From Epiperipatus broadwayi (lineage: Eukaryota; Onychophora; Udeonychophora; Euonychophora; Peripatidae), in the NCBI GenBank assembly GCA_028023455.1, contig JAQFVV010000020.1:10151092-10215091 (forward strand): a stretch of 64,000 bases of DNA. Reading direction: 5' to 3'. The notes beneath the pieces were generated by a model. It was not told where the DNA came from, did no database searches, and saw nothing but the letters and a program-made list of their open reading frames with translations. A program made the position numbers and the translations under genes. This document shows, piece by piece, positions 26,953-38,699 of the stretch (its first letter is position 1; each line of letters begins with the position of its first letter).

Positions 26953-27708
26953 ACATATAATTACTACTAAAATGTCACCAACACAAACTTTCTGTCAAAC
27001 ACAGTAATCAATAATAATTCTGCTTTATTTACTATAACATCATGTATAAAAAAAAAAAAGTCTGACTTTTAAAAAAAAGATATTGACAGTTAGAAAAGAA
27101 TAGAGACTGCTAAAATATATTTACCAGCCCTGAAATTAGATTCATACGACCGTAGAAGTAGTTTGGTATTGATTTAATTTCAGACTCCTAGCATAATAAT
27201 AATAAAAAGCTAAAGATGGCTGTCAGATGCATAATTTTATTGGTTTCACCTTTAAATCCCAAATTCTTATTGCGTCATTTGAAACGAGTGTGTTTATGAA
27301 AAAAACTTTCGTAAGGCAGAGTTTTGAAACTTATAAACGATAAAATCATTTGAATGATTTAAAAAAAAACAGTCTATATAAGAGTAGAATCATATTCAGA
27401 ATTTTGGATTAGAAAATATCAAATATGTTAGAAGTTATTTCAAAATTGTGAGTAGCTGCATAACATGTTTCTAGTCCATCATGATAATGTCACAAATTTT
27501 AAATATTTAAAATTTCTTTTCATTTCAAATTTGCAGAAAAACTGTATAGACTATGCATGCATGAATTATGTCACTCTCTCCATTTTTATTTCCTCATCAT
27601 GTTTTTCTATGACAAAATTGAATTTTTTATGAATCTTTATTTAAATAATTTTTCTCTCTCTCAGTTAATTGAATTTTATGAAGAAAAGTTGACACTGAAT
27701 TTTTAATC

Positions 27709-27768
27709 CCCCCCCCCCCCCAAAAAAAATGGATTCAAGCATTGACATTGATAATCCCCCCCCCCCCC
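27709..27768. repeat. Paired poly-C tracts
   Basis: Runs of about 13 and 12 cytosines (near 27709 and 27757) are separated by 35 bp, just before the piggyBac relic. A similar C run lies at 54921-54932. They may be microsatellite growth, or G-quadruplex-capable DNA on the other strand. Confidence 0.7.
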
Positions 27769-27769
27769 A

Positions 27770-28990
27770 TTTTGAGGTCCTTAGATTTTGAGGATAATTT
27801 ATCATTCTGCAGTTCTAGTTCTAATTTGTCTTTGGAAGATGAAGAAATTTCTTTACCAGTGAAAACTTAAAGAAAGAATAAATGATATGTTCCTGCTGAA
27901 GTTAGCAGTTTATCAAGCCCATCATACAGATGACTTACAAGTATATCATCTAATATAATGAAAAAGCTGGTCATATAAATAATATTACAAAGTTTCCAGG
28001 CATTATGCAAGAATATTCCAATTTTAGATTTTTTTCATTTACTTTTTAATGAAAAAATATGTGCTAAAATTACTGATGAAGTATTAAAGTTGTTAATAAG
28101 AAAAAGTGTAATCAGGAAAATTATGTCAAATGAGTTATCCACATTTTTTTTGGAATGAATTTCATGCAAGGTTTTGTACTTCAGCTGCATAATATTTGGA
28201 TCTCGCATCTAAGTCTAAGACCTTGTTTTAGAAATGAAAAAGATTTTATAATTTATTATCATGTCTGCATTTCAGTGATAATGAAAAATGTTGAATAACA
28301 AAAAAAAGTAACTTCGACCATACAATATAAATGTTAAACTTGCCAATCAGATGCATAGAAAAGTTTCAGTTGATGAGATAGTCATTAAATTTACTAATCA
28401 TAATATAATGTGAAAATATGGTCCCTTAAAACTAATAAAAAGTAATTTCAAGTGGTGGATGTGTGCTGATAGCCATAATGGTAATGTGTCTCTTATGGGA
28501 TTCTATGTAGATTCTTGCCTATGTCTTGATATTTGCGCTGTGATATCAATAGTCTTGCCACATCTTGAAAACAGCTTCATATTATTTTCTGACAGATTTT
28601 TTTCCAAGTGTGTAGCTAGCAAAAAAAAAATGCAAATAAGTTATACCTTTGTGGTACCATGAATATAAGAAGGTATTCTAGATAGCATCACTGAAATACT
28701 GTATATTAAAAATCTAAAATGGTAAGAGGATCATTTTGTCATTGATAAAGTCTATAATTTTCCATTTCTGGCTTGGAAGGTCAAGAAGCCAATTGCTATC
28801 ATCAGTAATGCATATCCATGTCCAAACAATGATGTTGTCAATTGAAGAAATAATGACAAATCATGATAATCATATCCAAACTCACTCACAGTAAAGATAT
28901 ATATTTGCTATATTGTTGTGTTGATTTGGCCAGTCAAAAGTAAACAATATTATTGGGATAGAACGTCCAAATAATAGGCCTTGAGCCCAT
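27770..28990 (+). pseudogene. piggyBac transposase relic
   Basis: Plus-strand remains of a piggyBac (PGBD-type) transposase. Around 28366 SVDEIVIKFT corresponds to the family's first catalytic aspartate block. It is followed in broken frame by GPLKLIKSNFKWWMCADSHN with the second aspartate near 28468, and LILFSDRFFSK near 28588 fits the third aspartate block (usually CDNWFTS-like). Further on, NFPFLAWKVKKPIAIISNAY (about 28760) and QYYWDRTSK (about 28950) fit the C-terminal part. Upstream, a serine- and glutamate-rich stretch (27810-27860) fits the usual acidic N-terminus. Frameshifts and stops occur throughout, so it is dead. Terminal repeats were not found; two poly-C runs lie just upstream. 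Confidence 0.8.
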
Positions 28991-30049
28991 CCAGCAATGT
29001 TTTGATTCCACAATTGTAATACTTAATTGTATTTAAACCCCTTATATGACATCTAAACATTTAAAAACTAAAATTCATTTAGGATTCTCATGTTTGCCAA
29101 TGGACATGCTTCAAGAGGAAAAATTTGACCTAAATATCCATGTATCTTCATATCAGGAATAGTGATCCCATAGCATCTGTAACTCTTCATTAGCATTGTG
29201 TTATATGTCTAAAAATATTAAGACAAGAAACTCATTATAGCTGTATGAAATGTAAGTTGACACTTTTCTTTGCAATAACTCTCAGAGAATATGTTTGCTT
29301 TTTATCATACTAAAAATGTGACAAGTAAAGTATAATTTCACTCTGATGTAATCACCTTTACTCCAAACATTAGCTTATGTAGCTGCATCACAAATATACT
29401 TATTAGGAGTATGAATTATTATGTGCTCCAAAGGTTTCCAAATACAGATATCTCTAATTCATGCTTAGATAAGAATATAAATTTTGAATAGTTTAAATGG
29501 GTTAAGTTAGATCTGCATTTTTATTTATTTGTTCATTGTTTTGCAGCATGACCAATAATTTCATACATGGAATAATATTTGTAAGCTATCAATTTTTGGT
29601 AATCTTTTGATTTTATGTTTCAGCTGAGTTCAATCTAACAAAGCATGACTTTTACAACATATCCCTCTCTGCAATTTGTTTTTATATATTATTTAGTAGT
29701 TTTTTTGCATTATTCTAATTTGGTTTTTATTAATTTTTGTTTTATTAACTGATTTTGTTAACTTTGTTTTACATTTGAGAGATATATGACTACCTGATTG
29801 TCTTACTAATTAGGATTCTGTGTCAGCTTCATTTCTGATTACATTTGCCAGTTGGAAACAGAATGTCTGGAATGTGTTATCTTTTATTAATAACAATATT
29901 CAATAATATTAATAATATATTTATTATTTTGTATTTTGGAAGCCCTTAAATCGTAAAAGAGGTAGAATATAAAAGTACTGTTGTTGTTGTTTTTTTTTAT
30001 AAATATGTGCCTTAAAATTTTTAAACATTTTACTAAGAAAATAAAAAAT

Positions 30050-31316
30050 ATAGGTACTGTTCTATTAGCATGTTGAAACCGTTTGATGGCACTGTTTCTA
30101 TGAAAATGCACATAAATATAACATTACTGATCCCACCATGTTATTTGTGAAATAATAAGAAGAAGAATTGTATGGGTTAATGTAATTCATTTATTTTCCT
30201 TAATAAATTACTGTAATTTTTTTTACAATTTCTTTTTGTCTTTGGATATAACTACAAGAATTATTTTATACTCAGACATTTTATCATATGGGTTAATGTA
30301 ATTCAATGATTGATTTCCTTAATAAATTACTGTCAACTTTATTCGATTCACAATTTTATGATGATCAATTTAAACCTTTAACAAGGACCTACAAATTTCA
30401 TCTTAGTCCTGCAATGTGGGGGGTGGTATGCCTTTTCACATCCACAAGAATTAAAACTTATCAATTAACAGACATTATTGCAAATATTCTATTCTAGTAG
30501 AATTCCTTATGTATGCCAGTGCTTTGCACTGGGAAAATCCCCTTTCCCTGCAACTTTAAAAAGTCTACTACCATTGCTTGACAGATAACTAACTACATCA
30601 TGGTGGAAGAAATGAGAATGCTTTGAACTGTATTTGACTCTTTTTCTTTTTTGTTTATTTTTGAAAAAGAAAATTAATCTTTATTTATTCCAATAGCTAT
30701 CTTTGAAAGAATATGTGATTAAAGTATGATGGATAACATTAATGGCACACCTATTAAGAATGATTAATAATTTTCCAACTCGATTATTTTTTTTCTTTAA
30801 GTTTAAGAAATGTATTCTTTTTACAACTTCTTTTTGCCTCTGGATATAACTACAAGAAATTTTATAGTCAGACATTTTAATCTGCATAGATGTTCTCACG
30901 AACCATGACTTTTTTTCGAGAGAACAGTGAAATTGTGGTTTCCCCTAACCTTTTCTAAGTATTTACAACTTACATCTTGGGTTCAGAAGTGGGGTAATGG
31001 GCTTATAATTATTACTTGTTAATACTACATTAGGTAAGTTGTACCACAATTACTTTTGAATGCAGATTGCAATAGTTCTGCAAACTTTAAATCCACCCAC
31101 CCTGAAATGGTACGGTAGCGAAGTGCTAACATTGCTAAAAGATAGTATTGTGTGCACTTAACCAACCTGCACAAGACAAAGCAAGCCATTAGTTACAACA
31201 GAAAAAAAAGTTATGGCTATTTGGTTTAACTGTGACCCACTAAATGGCATATTTACATGCGTTTGGATGGGATCAATGCCATCAGGCAGTTTCAGCATGC
31301 TAATAGAACAGTACCA
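30050..31316. repeat. Cluster of short dispersed and inverted repeats
   Basis: Three relationships are visible. A 44-bp direct repeat at 30171-30214 and 30287-30333 shares ATGGGTTAATGTAATTCA and TTCCTTAATAAATTACTGT. About 60 bp at 30224-30283 recur at 30820-30880 (GGATATAACTACAAGAA core). About 40 bp at 30053-30095 recur inverted at 31276-31316 (GGTACTGTTCTATTAGCATG core). Together they suggest a broken composite element between 30.0 and 31.3 kb, of unknown class. Confidence 0.6.
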
Positions 31317-31379
31317 AAATATATTTAGTTCTAAATGTGAAATTATAAAAAAATAAATATTTATTTGCATATCTGTATT

Positions 31380-33040
31380 TCTTATAGTTCTACCAGAAAT
31401 TTTAATGTAACATATTCTTTCAGATTCTAAATTTATAAACTGTTTTTGTCATTTGAATAAATGTCATTTTGATCATCATCTTTTCTATATTTGCAATGAT
31501 TATAAGTATGAAGAGGTTGCTGTTAACAAGAGTGATTTCTTGAATGTCTAAAGTCAAAACAATTTTGAATGAGGATGAAGAAACTTAGAGCTCATATCCG
31601 TAATGCATTATTTTTCAGGCTATCAAGCTTTCATAGCTTTTATCAGAAGGACTTGCATGATACATATATATGCACACATACCAGTTACATGCATGTGTAT
31701 GTTACCATGATGATCTTATTTGGAATTTCAAATTATATGCCTTTTTAATTCTGTATTATGTATTTTATGATTTACATGCATATCTATGTTTCCATGGTGA
31801 TCTTATGTGGAATTTCAAATTATATGCCTTTTTAATTCTTTATTACTGTGGTGATCTTATTTTGAAATTTAAATTTTATATGTTTTTTATTTATTTATTG
31901 TATTTCATCAAAAACAGAAATTAATGAGATGCATTATGCCCTTCTTTCATATAAATTATAATAAATAATAGAAAATTATATACAACAGCTATATTTTCAG
32001 CACATGGTTTTGTGCTCTTTTCAAATATTAAGCGTATATTTTAACTTTAACCAATTATTGCAGATAGAACACAATCTAATGTTATCATATAGAGATTCAA
32101 TATGCAGAAGAAATAATACATACACTTTACAACTTTATATATACTATCATATATAATTTTCCATATACTTTTAATTAAAAATTCAAAAAGAAGTGAAAAT
32201 ATGTGAAATATTATATTATGCATAACTTAAATAATTGTATGTATATTTATAAAACTTCAATATAGTTATCTACTGATCAATTAAAAATGAATGGAAAATT
32301 ATGTTAAAAAAGTATATGTAAAGTTGCATAATGTATATATTATTTATTCTACATATTGTTATGTTTACAGTCAATTCTTAGAACTTATATTGAATCTCTA
32401 TATGATAATTTTATTGATGTTTATTTTGTTATTGTTGTTAATTTATTTCATTATACAATACTAAATGGTATTCTATAACCTTGGAATACATGCTTTACAT
32501 TTGAAAATATTTATATAGTTAGCTGTTGTTTATGATTTTTTTTTACATGTGCTGATTTATTTTTTTGATATAATTTCTTAAAGATAATTAAATAAAATTT
32601 GATTTAAAATAATCATTGTACATTTTATTTATGGATGCTGGGGTACAAATAAAAATGAAGTATTCCCACATTCCTATTTTATATCTATTAAAGTAATGAA
32701 TTATCTTAGGTAGGTAGTGTTATATTTTGTAAAAATATTTATATTTACAATAGTATAAGTTTGTGCACTGCAGAAAAAAGTAGAAGATATATTAGAGAAA
32801 TATATTTAGATCACTAACTGATAAGCGGTAAATTTAATTAAATAATTTACGTTAATTGAGATCGATAAATTCCAAAAAATATTTGCTGATTACAAATATT
32901 TCTTGATAAAAGACTAATTAATTAATGGAATAGGTTATAAATTATCTTATGTGGAAATGATTTCCTAAGATACTAATTAATTAGTTATAGACCTAAAAAC
33001 ATTACTGTATATGGAAGAAAGTAATTAATTGTATGAGTAA
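31380..33040. other. AT-rich gene-free stretch
   Basis: Apart from the tandem repeat at 31.7-31.9 kb I see only AT-rich unstructured sequence, with TTAATTAATTA-rich DNA near 32830-33030. Confidence 0.4.
31700..31910 (+). repeat. Degenerate tandem repeat
   Basis: GATCTTATTTGGAATTTCAA followed by ATTATATGCCTTTTTAATTC occurs three times, at about 31712, 31799 and, more diverged, 31853. The first period is about 87 bp and the last is shortened. The open frame running through it is a by-product of the repetition. Confidence 0.7.
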
Positions 33041-33048
33041 TTAAAAAC

Positions 33049-33560
33049 TATAAATAGAGTAAGCAATAGGGTGCATAGTTCATTTTCTGGTTCATGTTGG
33101 GGAGAGATGTAACAGTAGCTTCAGTGAGTGTACAGCACTCAGTGAAAATGTGTTCATGGGCAGAAACCGAAGCCAGAGAAAACCTTCCAGATAGCAGCTA
33201 GATGTGAAGAGTTAATTTTCCAGCAGATTTCCAATGAGTTTACTAAGCAGACTGTTGTCAAGAGATGGGAGTGAATGCAGCTAAAAGAAGCTTCTAATGA
33301 CAGTCGCAGTGATCTATGACGAAGCCAGATGTGTTCACGTGCAGCTGAACTGGACCAGGGCCAAAGTATTTGGGAAATTGAAGCCAATAAAAACCATTTT
33401 GAAAGCAGACAGTCTTAAAGTTCATCAGGGAAAATGAACCAAAGAGAACTATATATATATATTGTGTTATGCGTGCAGCAATATCTCATTGGGGGAAGTT
33501 AACCAAAGTGAACTATATATATATATATTTGTGTTGTGAGTGTAGCAAACTGTTTGCTAT
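33049..33560 (+). other. TATA box followed by GC-richer transcript-like patch
   Basis: TATAAATAG at 33049-33057 is followed about 30 bp on by a 350-bp stretch clearly less AT-rich than its flanks, then by a tandem duplication of about 70 bp (33421-33490 and 33487-33560, each holding AACCAAAG and GAACTATATATATATAT). An imperfect hairpin, CAGTGAGTGTACAGCACTCA, lies near 33122. No frame gives a recognised protein. It could be an LTR with its leader, or a non-coding first exon. Confidence 0.3.
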
Positions 33561-34611
33561 TGTTATTATGTATTATTTTGTTTGTCAGTATTTGGAAGGT
33601 TTGCATTTCAAATACATAGCAGGTAATATTATATATCCTTTGAAGCAGAATTTGTTTATCATAAATTAGAAATGATCAACAAACAATAAAATAACAATTT
33701 TTCAGAATACTGAAAAATTTTTTCCTTAGTTTTTTTAATAGTAATCACTATATTTTCTTAGCCTTATTTTTCTCTTAGAATTTCCATTTTCTTGAAATAT
33801 ACAACATCTTGTTCAATATTATTAAAGCTGAAGTTATTGTGAAAATTATATCTCCAACGTTTCTTTAAAAAATCCAATATATAGTGCCTTTGCCTTACTC
33901 AAGTTATAAAAAAGGTGGCTGAGATCAAATAAAATTGTGCCTTCTTTTCATATGATACTGTAAGCATTATAATCATCAAAAATAATAATCATAGAACATA
34001 GTTAGATTGTATACAATCAATGTTGGGGGGAAATTAATAAAATATAAATAACAGTAGATATTAGAATATATAAATTGGCAGCAATAATCTACACTGTCAA
34101 TTCAAATAGGGAAAGTCATGTGACTTTTTGTTGGAATATTAGGCTAGTGGAAAGATAGCAAAAATAAATATAGAGAAAGTAAAACCCAAAGAAAAATCAG
34201 AAATTAATTGAAAATAGGAAACATATGGAGTACATAATTTAAGAAAAAAATATATAAATAGAGGAAAGATGTGATTTTCAGAAACAAAAAAATATCAGAG
34301 TAAAAGTATGTTTATACTGTTCAAATTTAAAAAAAGAACATAGATGTTATATAAGCAAATGCAGCTAACAGCAAAAATAAAATAGTTTACATATAAAAAA
34401 GCAAATCAATCAACAATAACAAAAAATAGTTTGTATAAATCAAAAATATATCACAAAAGATAAATGTCACATGATCACCATTTCTTATGCTTGCTTATAA
34501 CTGTTATTAAAACAGGCAAAACTCTCTATACATCTTGCCACTTAATACAAGTCAGAGTAATGAATGGATGCCAGAAGGCTTGTGCATAAAATTCCCATCT
34601 AATGCCTACTC

Positions 34612-34670
34612 ATCCAATATCCCCAGACTAGTTTCTAGCTTGTGGCTTTCATCAGTGAGGAGCCTTGGAT
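34612..34670 (-). ncRNA. Hammerhead ribozyme motif, intact core (H1 left)
   Basis: On the minus strand 59 nt fold as a type I hammerhead. Helix I is AUCCAA/UUGGAU plus UCCUCA/UGGGGA around a small internal loop. The CUGAUGA box is intact. Helix II is AGC/GCU with a CACAA loop, above an A.A mismatch where a G-C pair is usual. The GAAA box is intact. Helix III is AC/GU with a UA loop, followed by the cleavage-site C (complement of 34626). Every invariant core nucleotide is present. Very short helix III is known in hammerheads of Penelope-like elements, which often need a dimer to cut well. Activity itself is not shown. Confidence 0.8.
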
Positions 34671-34687
34671 TTGAGAACACTGCACTT

Positions 34688-34742
34688 CCAAGATTCCTCA
34701 CTGATGAAAGTCATAAGGTAAAAACTAGTCTGGGGATATTGG
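34688..34742 (+). ncRNA. Decayed hammerhead motif (H1 right)
   Basis: Same fold on the plus strand, with CUGAUGA intact but the GAAA box changed to AAAA and helix II disrupted. Expected to be inactive. It pairs with the left copy as the other arm of the palindrome. Confidence 0.65.
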
Positions 34743-36133
34743 ATGAGTAGGCACTAGATAGGGATTTTATGCACAAGCCTTCTGGCATCCATTAATTACT
34801 CTGGCTTGCACTGAGAGGCAATATGTATAGAGAGTTTTGCCTGTTTTAAAAGCTAAATGTTTGGTATGACAGTTCTTCACTCAGTCGATATGCATTTTGA
34901 ACTGATCTGTAGTAGGATGAAGCACTTAAATGAGTAAAATATTTTCATATGCAACTATCAATTATGATTGTGTTTTAAATGCTAATGCCAAATAAATAAA
35001 TCTTGTGATATAAAATAGATAATTTTTGAAACCATAAAAAATATACATATTTCATAAAAGTTTAAAAGTATAAATTATAGAGGTTCTCAAAATGAGGACT
35101 ATCAAATAATTGTACTGTTAACACAATAGTAGAATGAGAGTTCAAGGTTTCTGGATCGAACCTCAACACATCACTTTTGGAACTCAAACATCATTGGCTT
35201 TCAAATGATTCATCATGGATCACAGATCGACTTCCATTTTGGTGTTCATAAATCACACAACTTTCTGAAAAAACTAACTACTGATTATTTTTATTGCTCT
35301 TGACTTTAATTGAATTTTTTTTTTTCAAACAAAATTATAATAAAAACGTTGAAACCACAGATGGGAAGGAGTTTGCATTAATTCCAACAACTGTATTAAT
35401 CAAAAGAAAAAAGTGACATCCAGGAATATGAAGATGAAAATAATAATCTAGATTTTATAAAAATTTAAAATTTTGAAAATGTTTTGCCTTTTTATATTTA
35501 AATCTTTTTTAGTCAGAATGTGTCATATTGGATTGTATTAAGATGAGACTTGAAATGTAAATTCTAAATTATGGAAATATTGAATAATAAAAGTGAAATT
35601 AATAAAAATAAAAGTGATTATTTTCAAGAAGTAAAAGTTTGCAAACAAAAATAGTAAACAAAAAAACTTAAAGAGAAATAACAAAAATTAGAAAATAAGA
35701 AATTTGATACGTCAAGAAAATCATTTAAAAAGTGATAATGAAATGATTTTTCTTAGTGGACAATTGTAGACCTGTTTGGAAAGAAGTGAAAAATTTTATC
35801 AGTGAAAAAATAGTAGTCAAAGTAAAAGACAAATAAATCTTTTAATTGATGTATTTTTATACCAAAGCGTTTACAACCAATGGTTTCACTTCGCATTCAG
35901 CTAATTATGAGCAAGATGTATACTTGCACATCTTAAGAATAAATATATTTTACAACATATTATTATTCTGTAATCAATTTACAAAAAAACTTTTACAACT
36001 GTTAATTAATTTACTAAGTTACAGCCTTTACTCCCTGTGAAAAAATTAACTGCTTATTTCTTCGTTAAGAGTTCAAGTCGTCACTTCCTGTTAGGCAAGG
36101 TGAAATCCTGAACAAATAATTAATGAAAAGTAT

Positions 36134-36246
36134 CTTTTTTTTTTTTTTAAGTGTCATAGTACCGGCCGGGACGCGAACTCGCAACCCGGGCAACTGCCTG
36201 CAAGTGCAAGGCAGTCGCGCTTACCTCTCGACCACCAATGCAAGAC
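36134..36246 (-). mobile_element. tRNA-derived SINE, copy S1, with 11-bp target duplication
   Basis: Read on the minus strand it has a box-A-like GGTCGAGAGGT, an anticodon-arm-like CTGCC/GGCAG stem, and a box-B-like GAGTTCGCGTCC. A tail follows that ends CTATGACACTT and a poly-A run. ATGAAAAGTAT flanks it at 36123-36133 and 36247-36257, a clean target duplication. It is a Pol III-type SINE mobilised by a LINE; the partner LINE is not identified. Confidence 0.9.
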
Positions 36247-37957
36247 ATGAAAAGTATTATTATGCTTTTAAAAGCGACTTACACAAAAATTAATATAAAA
36301 AAATAGATAAAATTATAAAGAAAAAAAAAAGACTCTTTCAACCTAAAATCATTAATTAAAAATCGCAAAAAAAAAAAAAAAAGGTAGTGACCCTTTCGGA
36401 ACAAATACAAAAACATATATGAAAGTTTGAGGAAATTGATACCTACTTAAAAAATCTCAGACAAGAAAAATTTTTAATGATATGAACGAAAAAGCTTCGT
36501 ATAACTGCTATAAAGTGAAACCGTATTATGCCTAATCTTAAAGGAATGATTCAACTATATATCAAAAGATGCGGCAGAAATATATTTCCATTGACAGTAT
36601 TAAATGACTAATAAGCAGATCAAAAATCCTTAGTACTACCAACATCAGGGCTGATAACTTTAAGCATGAAGTCTGTAGCAAACAATTGTTTTCTAGATTA
36701 ACTTCGTATTTTTTCAATTTAATATTTGCAAAGTCATTCTGCTTTACATTTTTTCCATTTCTTTTACTTACACAATAAAAATAAAAGATAATCTTGTTTT
36801 GTCTCTTAGGAAAATATATGGTGTTTAAGCACAAAAAGTGATAGAGCCAATCTTTTACTCCCAACTTTGCCATTCTATCACTGTATTAAACCACCCAGAA
36901 CTTTTACTTATATATGAATCATATTTGCCTATGTCAATGGCTTATTATTCAGTAATTCATAAAAAAATTCCAATACCAAAAGTGTCACAGCTCCGCAATA
37001 AACTTTAGTTCTAGAGTCTGTTACTCCATGTCAATTTTCAGTTTTTGAATTCTAACTCTAAATTTTTGATATCCAATTACTAACTTTTTATATACACATT
37101 TAAATTTGGCGTATTCAATACCACTTTCATTTATTTATCATTATTTTTTTGTCTTATATTTTATCCAAAAATTATGCTGATGATTTTATAATTAATAGTA
37201 TATTTTTTTATCACGTTCTGAATTTCTATTTGTAAAAATGATCAAAATTCACATTCATTAATTAGGATTAAGGTGTATAATTATACTTGTATCTTTCTTG
37301 TAAAGCACAATCCCAAAATTGCACTGTTTGTATTTAATTATTCAAATCAAAGTTTATTCTATAATTTATTTCATTATATATTATAATTTATTTCATTATA
37401 TATTATAACAGGAGAAGAGTGCATGAGATACATTTATATGATTAGCCACACATGGATATACCAAATCTAATAATAGATTAGAGAAATACATGAAAATTTT
37501 ATGAAACTTCAAAATATGAAGTTAATCTGTTGATGATCATGCCACACTTTGGGCGGTCAAATATAATATTATGAAATGGTTAGACTGTAATAATAATTAT
37601 GTAGCTATATATATTGGTATGCCAGATGTCCTTTCTCATCTTTTTAAAAATATTCTCCAATGTACAAAAATATTGATACTTAAACAAGGACAATTTTATT
37701 TATAAGTGAATTGTGATTTGTTACTTTAATGGCAATGCTTGAATTTTTAAGAGACATTACCTATCTGTTGTCTAATGGGTCATTTGGTAAAGAAAGTTTT
37801 CTTCATACATAAATAGACTAAAATCTAAATAATAGGAACCCACTTCCTTAATAAAAAAGCCAATCATACAGATTTATATTTGAACCCTTAGAAAAAAAAT
37901 ATGGCATTGTGCCCCTGTTATTGCTTTTGTTTACCATTTGATGCAGACACACATGTA

Positions 37958-38320
37958 TTTAAAACAGGCAAAACTCTCCATACAATATTGTCACTCAGTG
38001 CAAGCCATAATAATCAATGGATGCTGGAAAGCTTGTGCATAAAATCCCCATCTAGTCCCTATTCATCCAATATTCCCAGACTAGTTTCTGGCTTGTGGCC
38101 TTCATCAATGAGGAGCCTTGGATCTGAGAGCACTGCACCTAGATCTTAGAATTTCATGCAACCTCTCCAGAAGCTACCTTTTATCTCTACTTAACTACAA
38201 AACTATGAATCTTAAATTGAAAACACTATATTTTCAATCCAAGCTCATTAGCTTATATAGTCATATAGGTTTAGACTCAGTTCAGTATCCATACATTTTG
38301 GTATCTTTGGTTCTTTAATA
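37958..38320 (-). mobile_element. Hammerhead element H2
   Basis: Minus-strand copy, about 363 bp. It runs, in element orientation, from TATTAAAGAACCAAAG through the hammerhead to GGAGAGTTTTGCCTGTTTTA. It shares the full non-hammerhead part with H5 (for example CTAATGAGCTTGGATTGAAA and TTTTGTAGTTAAGTAGAGAT). It abuts H3 in opposite orientation, so 37.96-38.70 kb is a compound inverted array. Confidence 0.85.
38065..38123 (-). ncRNA. Hammerhead motif, one core change (H2)
   Basis: Same 59-nt fold; helix II is GGC/GCC, GAAA and helix III are intact. The first core base is changed (UUGAUGA), and one helix I pair is lost. Probably inactive or weak. Confidence 0.7.
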
Positions 38321-38356
38321 ACTATAGCCACCACTATCCTATTAGGCAAGATTGGT

Positions 38357-38696
38357 TTTAAGCCAATAACTATCACATGATCACCTTTTCTTATGCTTGA
38401 TTATAACTGTTATTAAAACAGGCAAAACTCTTCATACAGTATTGCATTACATCCTAAGATCTAGGTGCAGTGCTCTCAGATCCAATACTCATTAATGAAG
38501 GCCACAAGCCAGAAACTAATCTGGGGATATTGGATGAGTAGGCACTAGATGGGAATTTTATGCCCAAGCCTTCTGGCATTCATTGATTACTCTGGCTTGC
38601 ACTGAGTGGCAATACTGTAGGAAAAGTTTTGCCTGTTTTAATAACAGTTATAAGCAAGCATAAGAGAAAGTGATCATGAGATGTTTATTGGCTTAA
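38357..38696 (+). mobile_element. Hammerhead element H3 with long terminal inverted repeats
   Basis: About 340 bp. The left end TTTTAAGCCAATAACTATCA and the right end (complement TTTAAGCCAATAAACATCTC) begin inverted arms of about 90 nt that continue through CTTATGCTTG, AACTGTTATT and AAAACAGGCAAAACT. This copy defines the full outer terminal repeat of the family, which is clipped in H1, H2 and H5. Confidence 0.8.
38480..38535 (+). ncRNA. Decayed hammerhead motif (H3)
   Basis: Helix II GGC/GCC and GAAA are present, but the first box reads UUAAUGA and helix III is AC/AU. A 3-nt deletion shortens helix I. Expected inactive. Confidence 0.6.
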
Positions 38697-38699
38697 ACA

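Larger units (their letters stand above)
34464..34848. mobile_element. Hammerhead foldback element H1
   Basis: About 385 bp. The left arm starts TCACATGATCACCATTTCTT, passes AAAACAGGCAAAACTCTC, and folds onto the right arm ending GAGAGTTTTGCCTGTTTTAA. Each arm carries a hammerhead region: the left one on the minus strand (34612-34670), the right one on the plus strand (34688-34742). The outer AT-rich arm is missing on the right. There is no coding capacity; a frame at 34535-34750 merely runs through the palindrome. Confidence 0.85.

Noticed and set aside
31670-31924. 84-codon frame with internal repeats
   Set aside because: The repetition is at DNA level (tandem repeat) and the residues are those of AT-rich random sequence.
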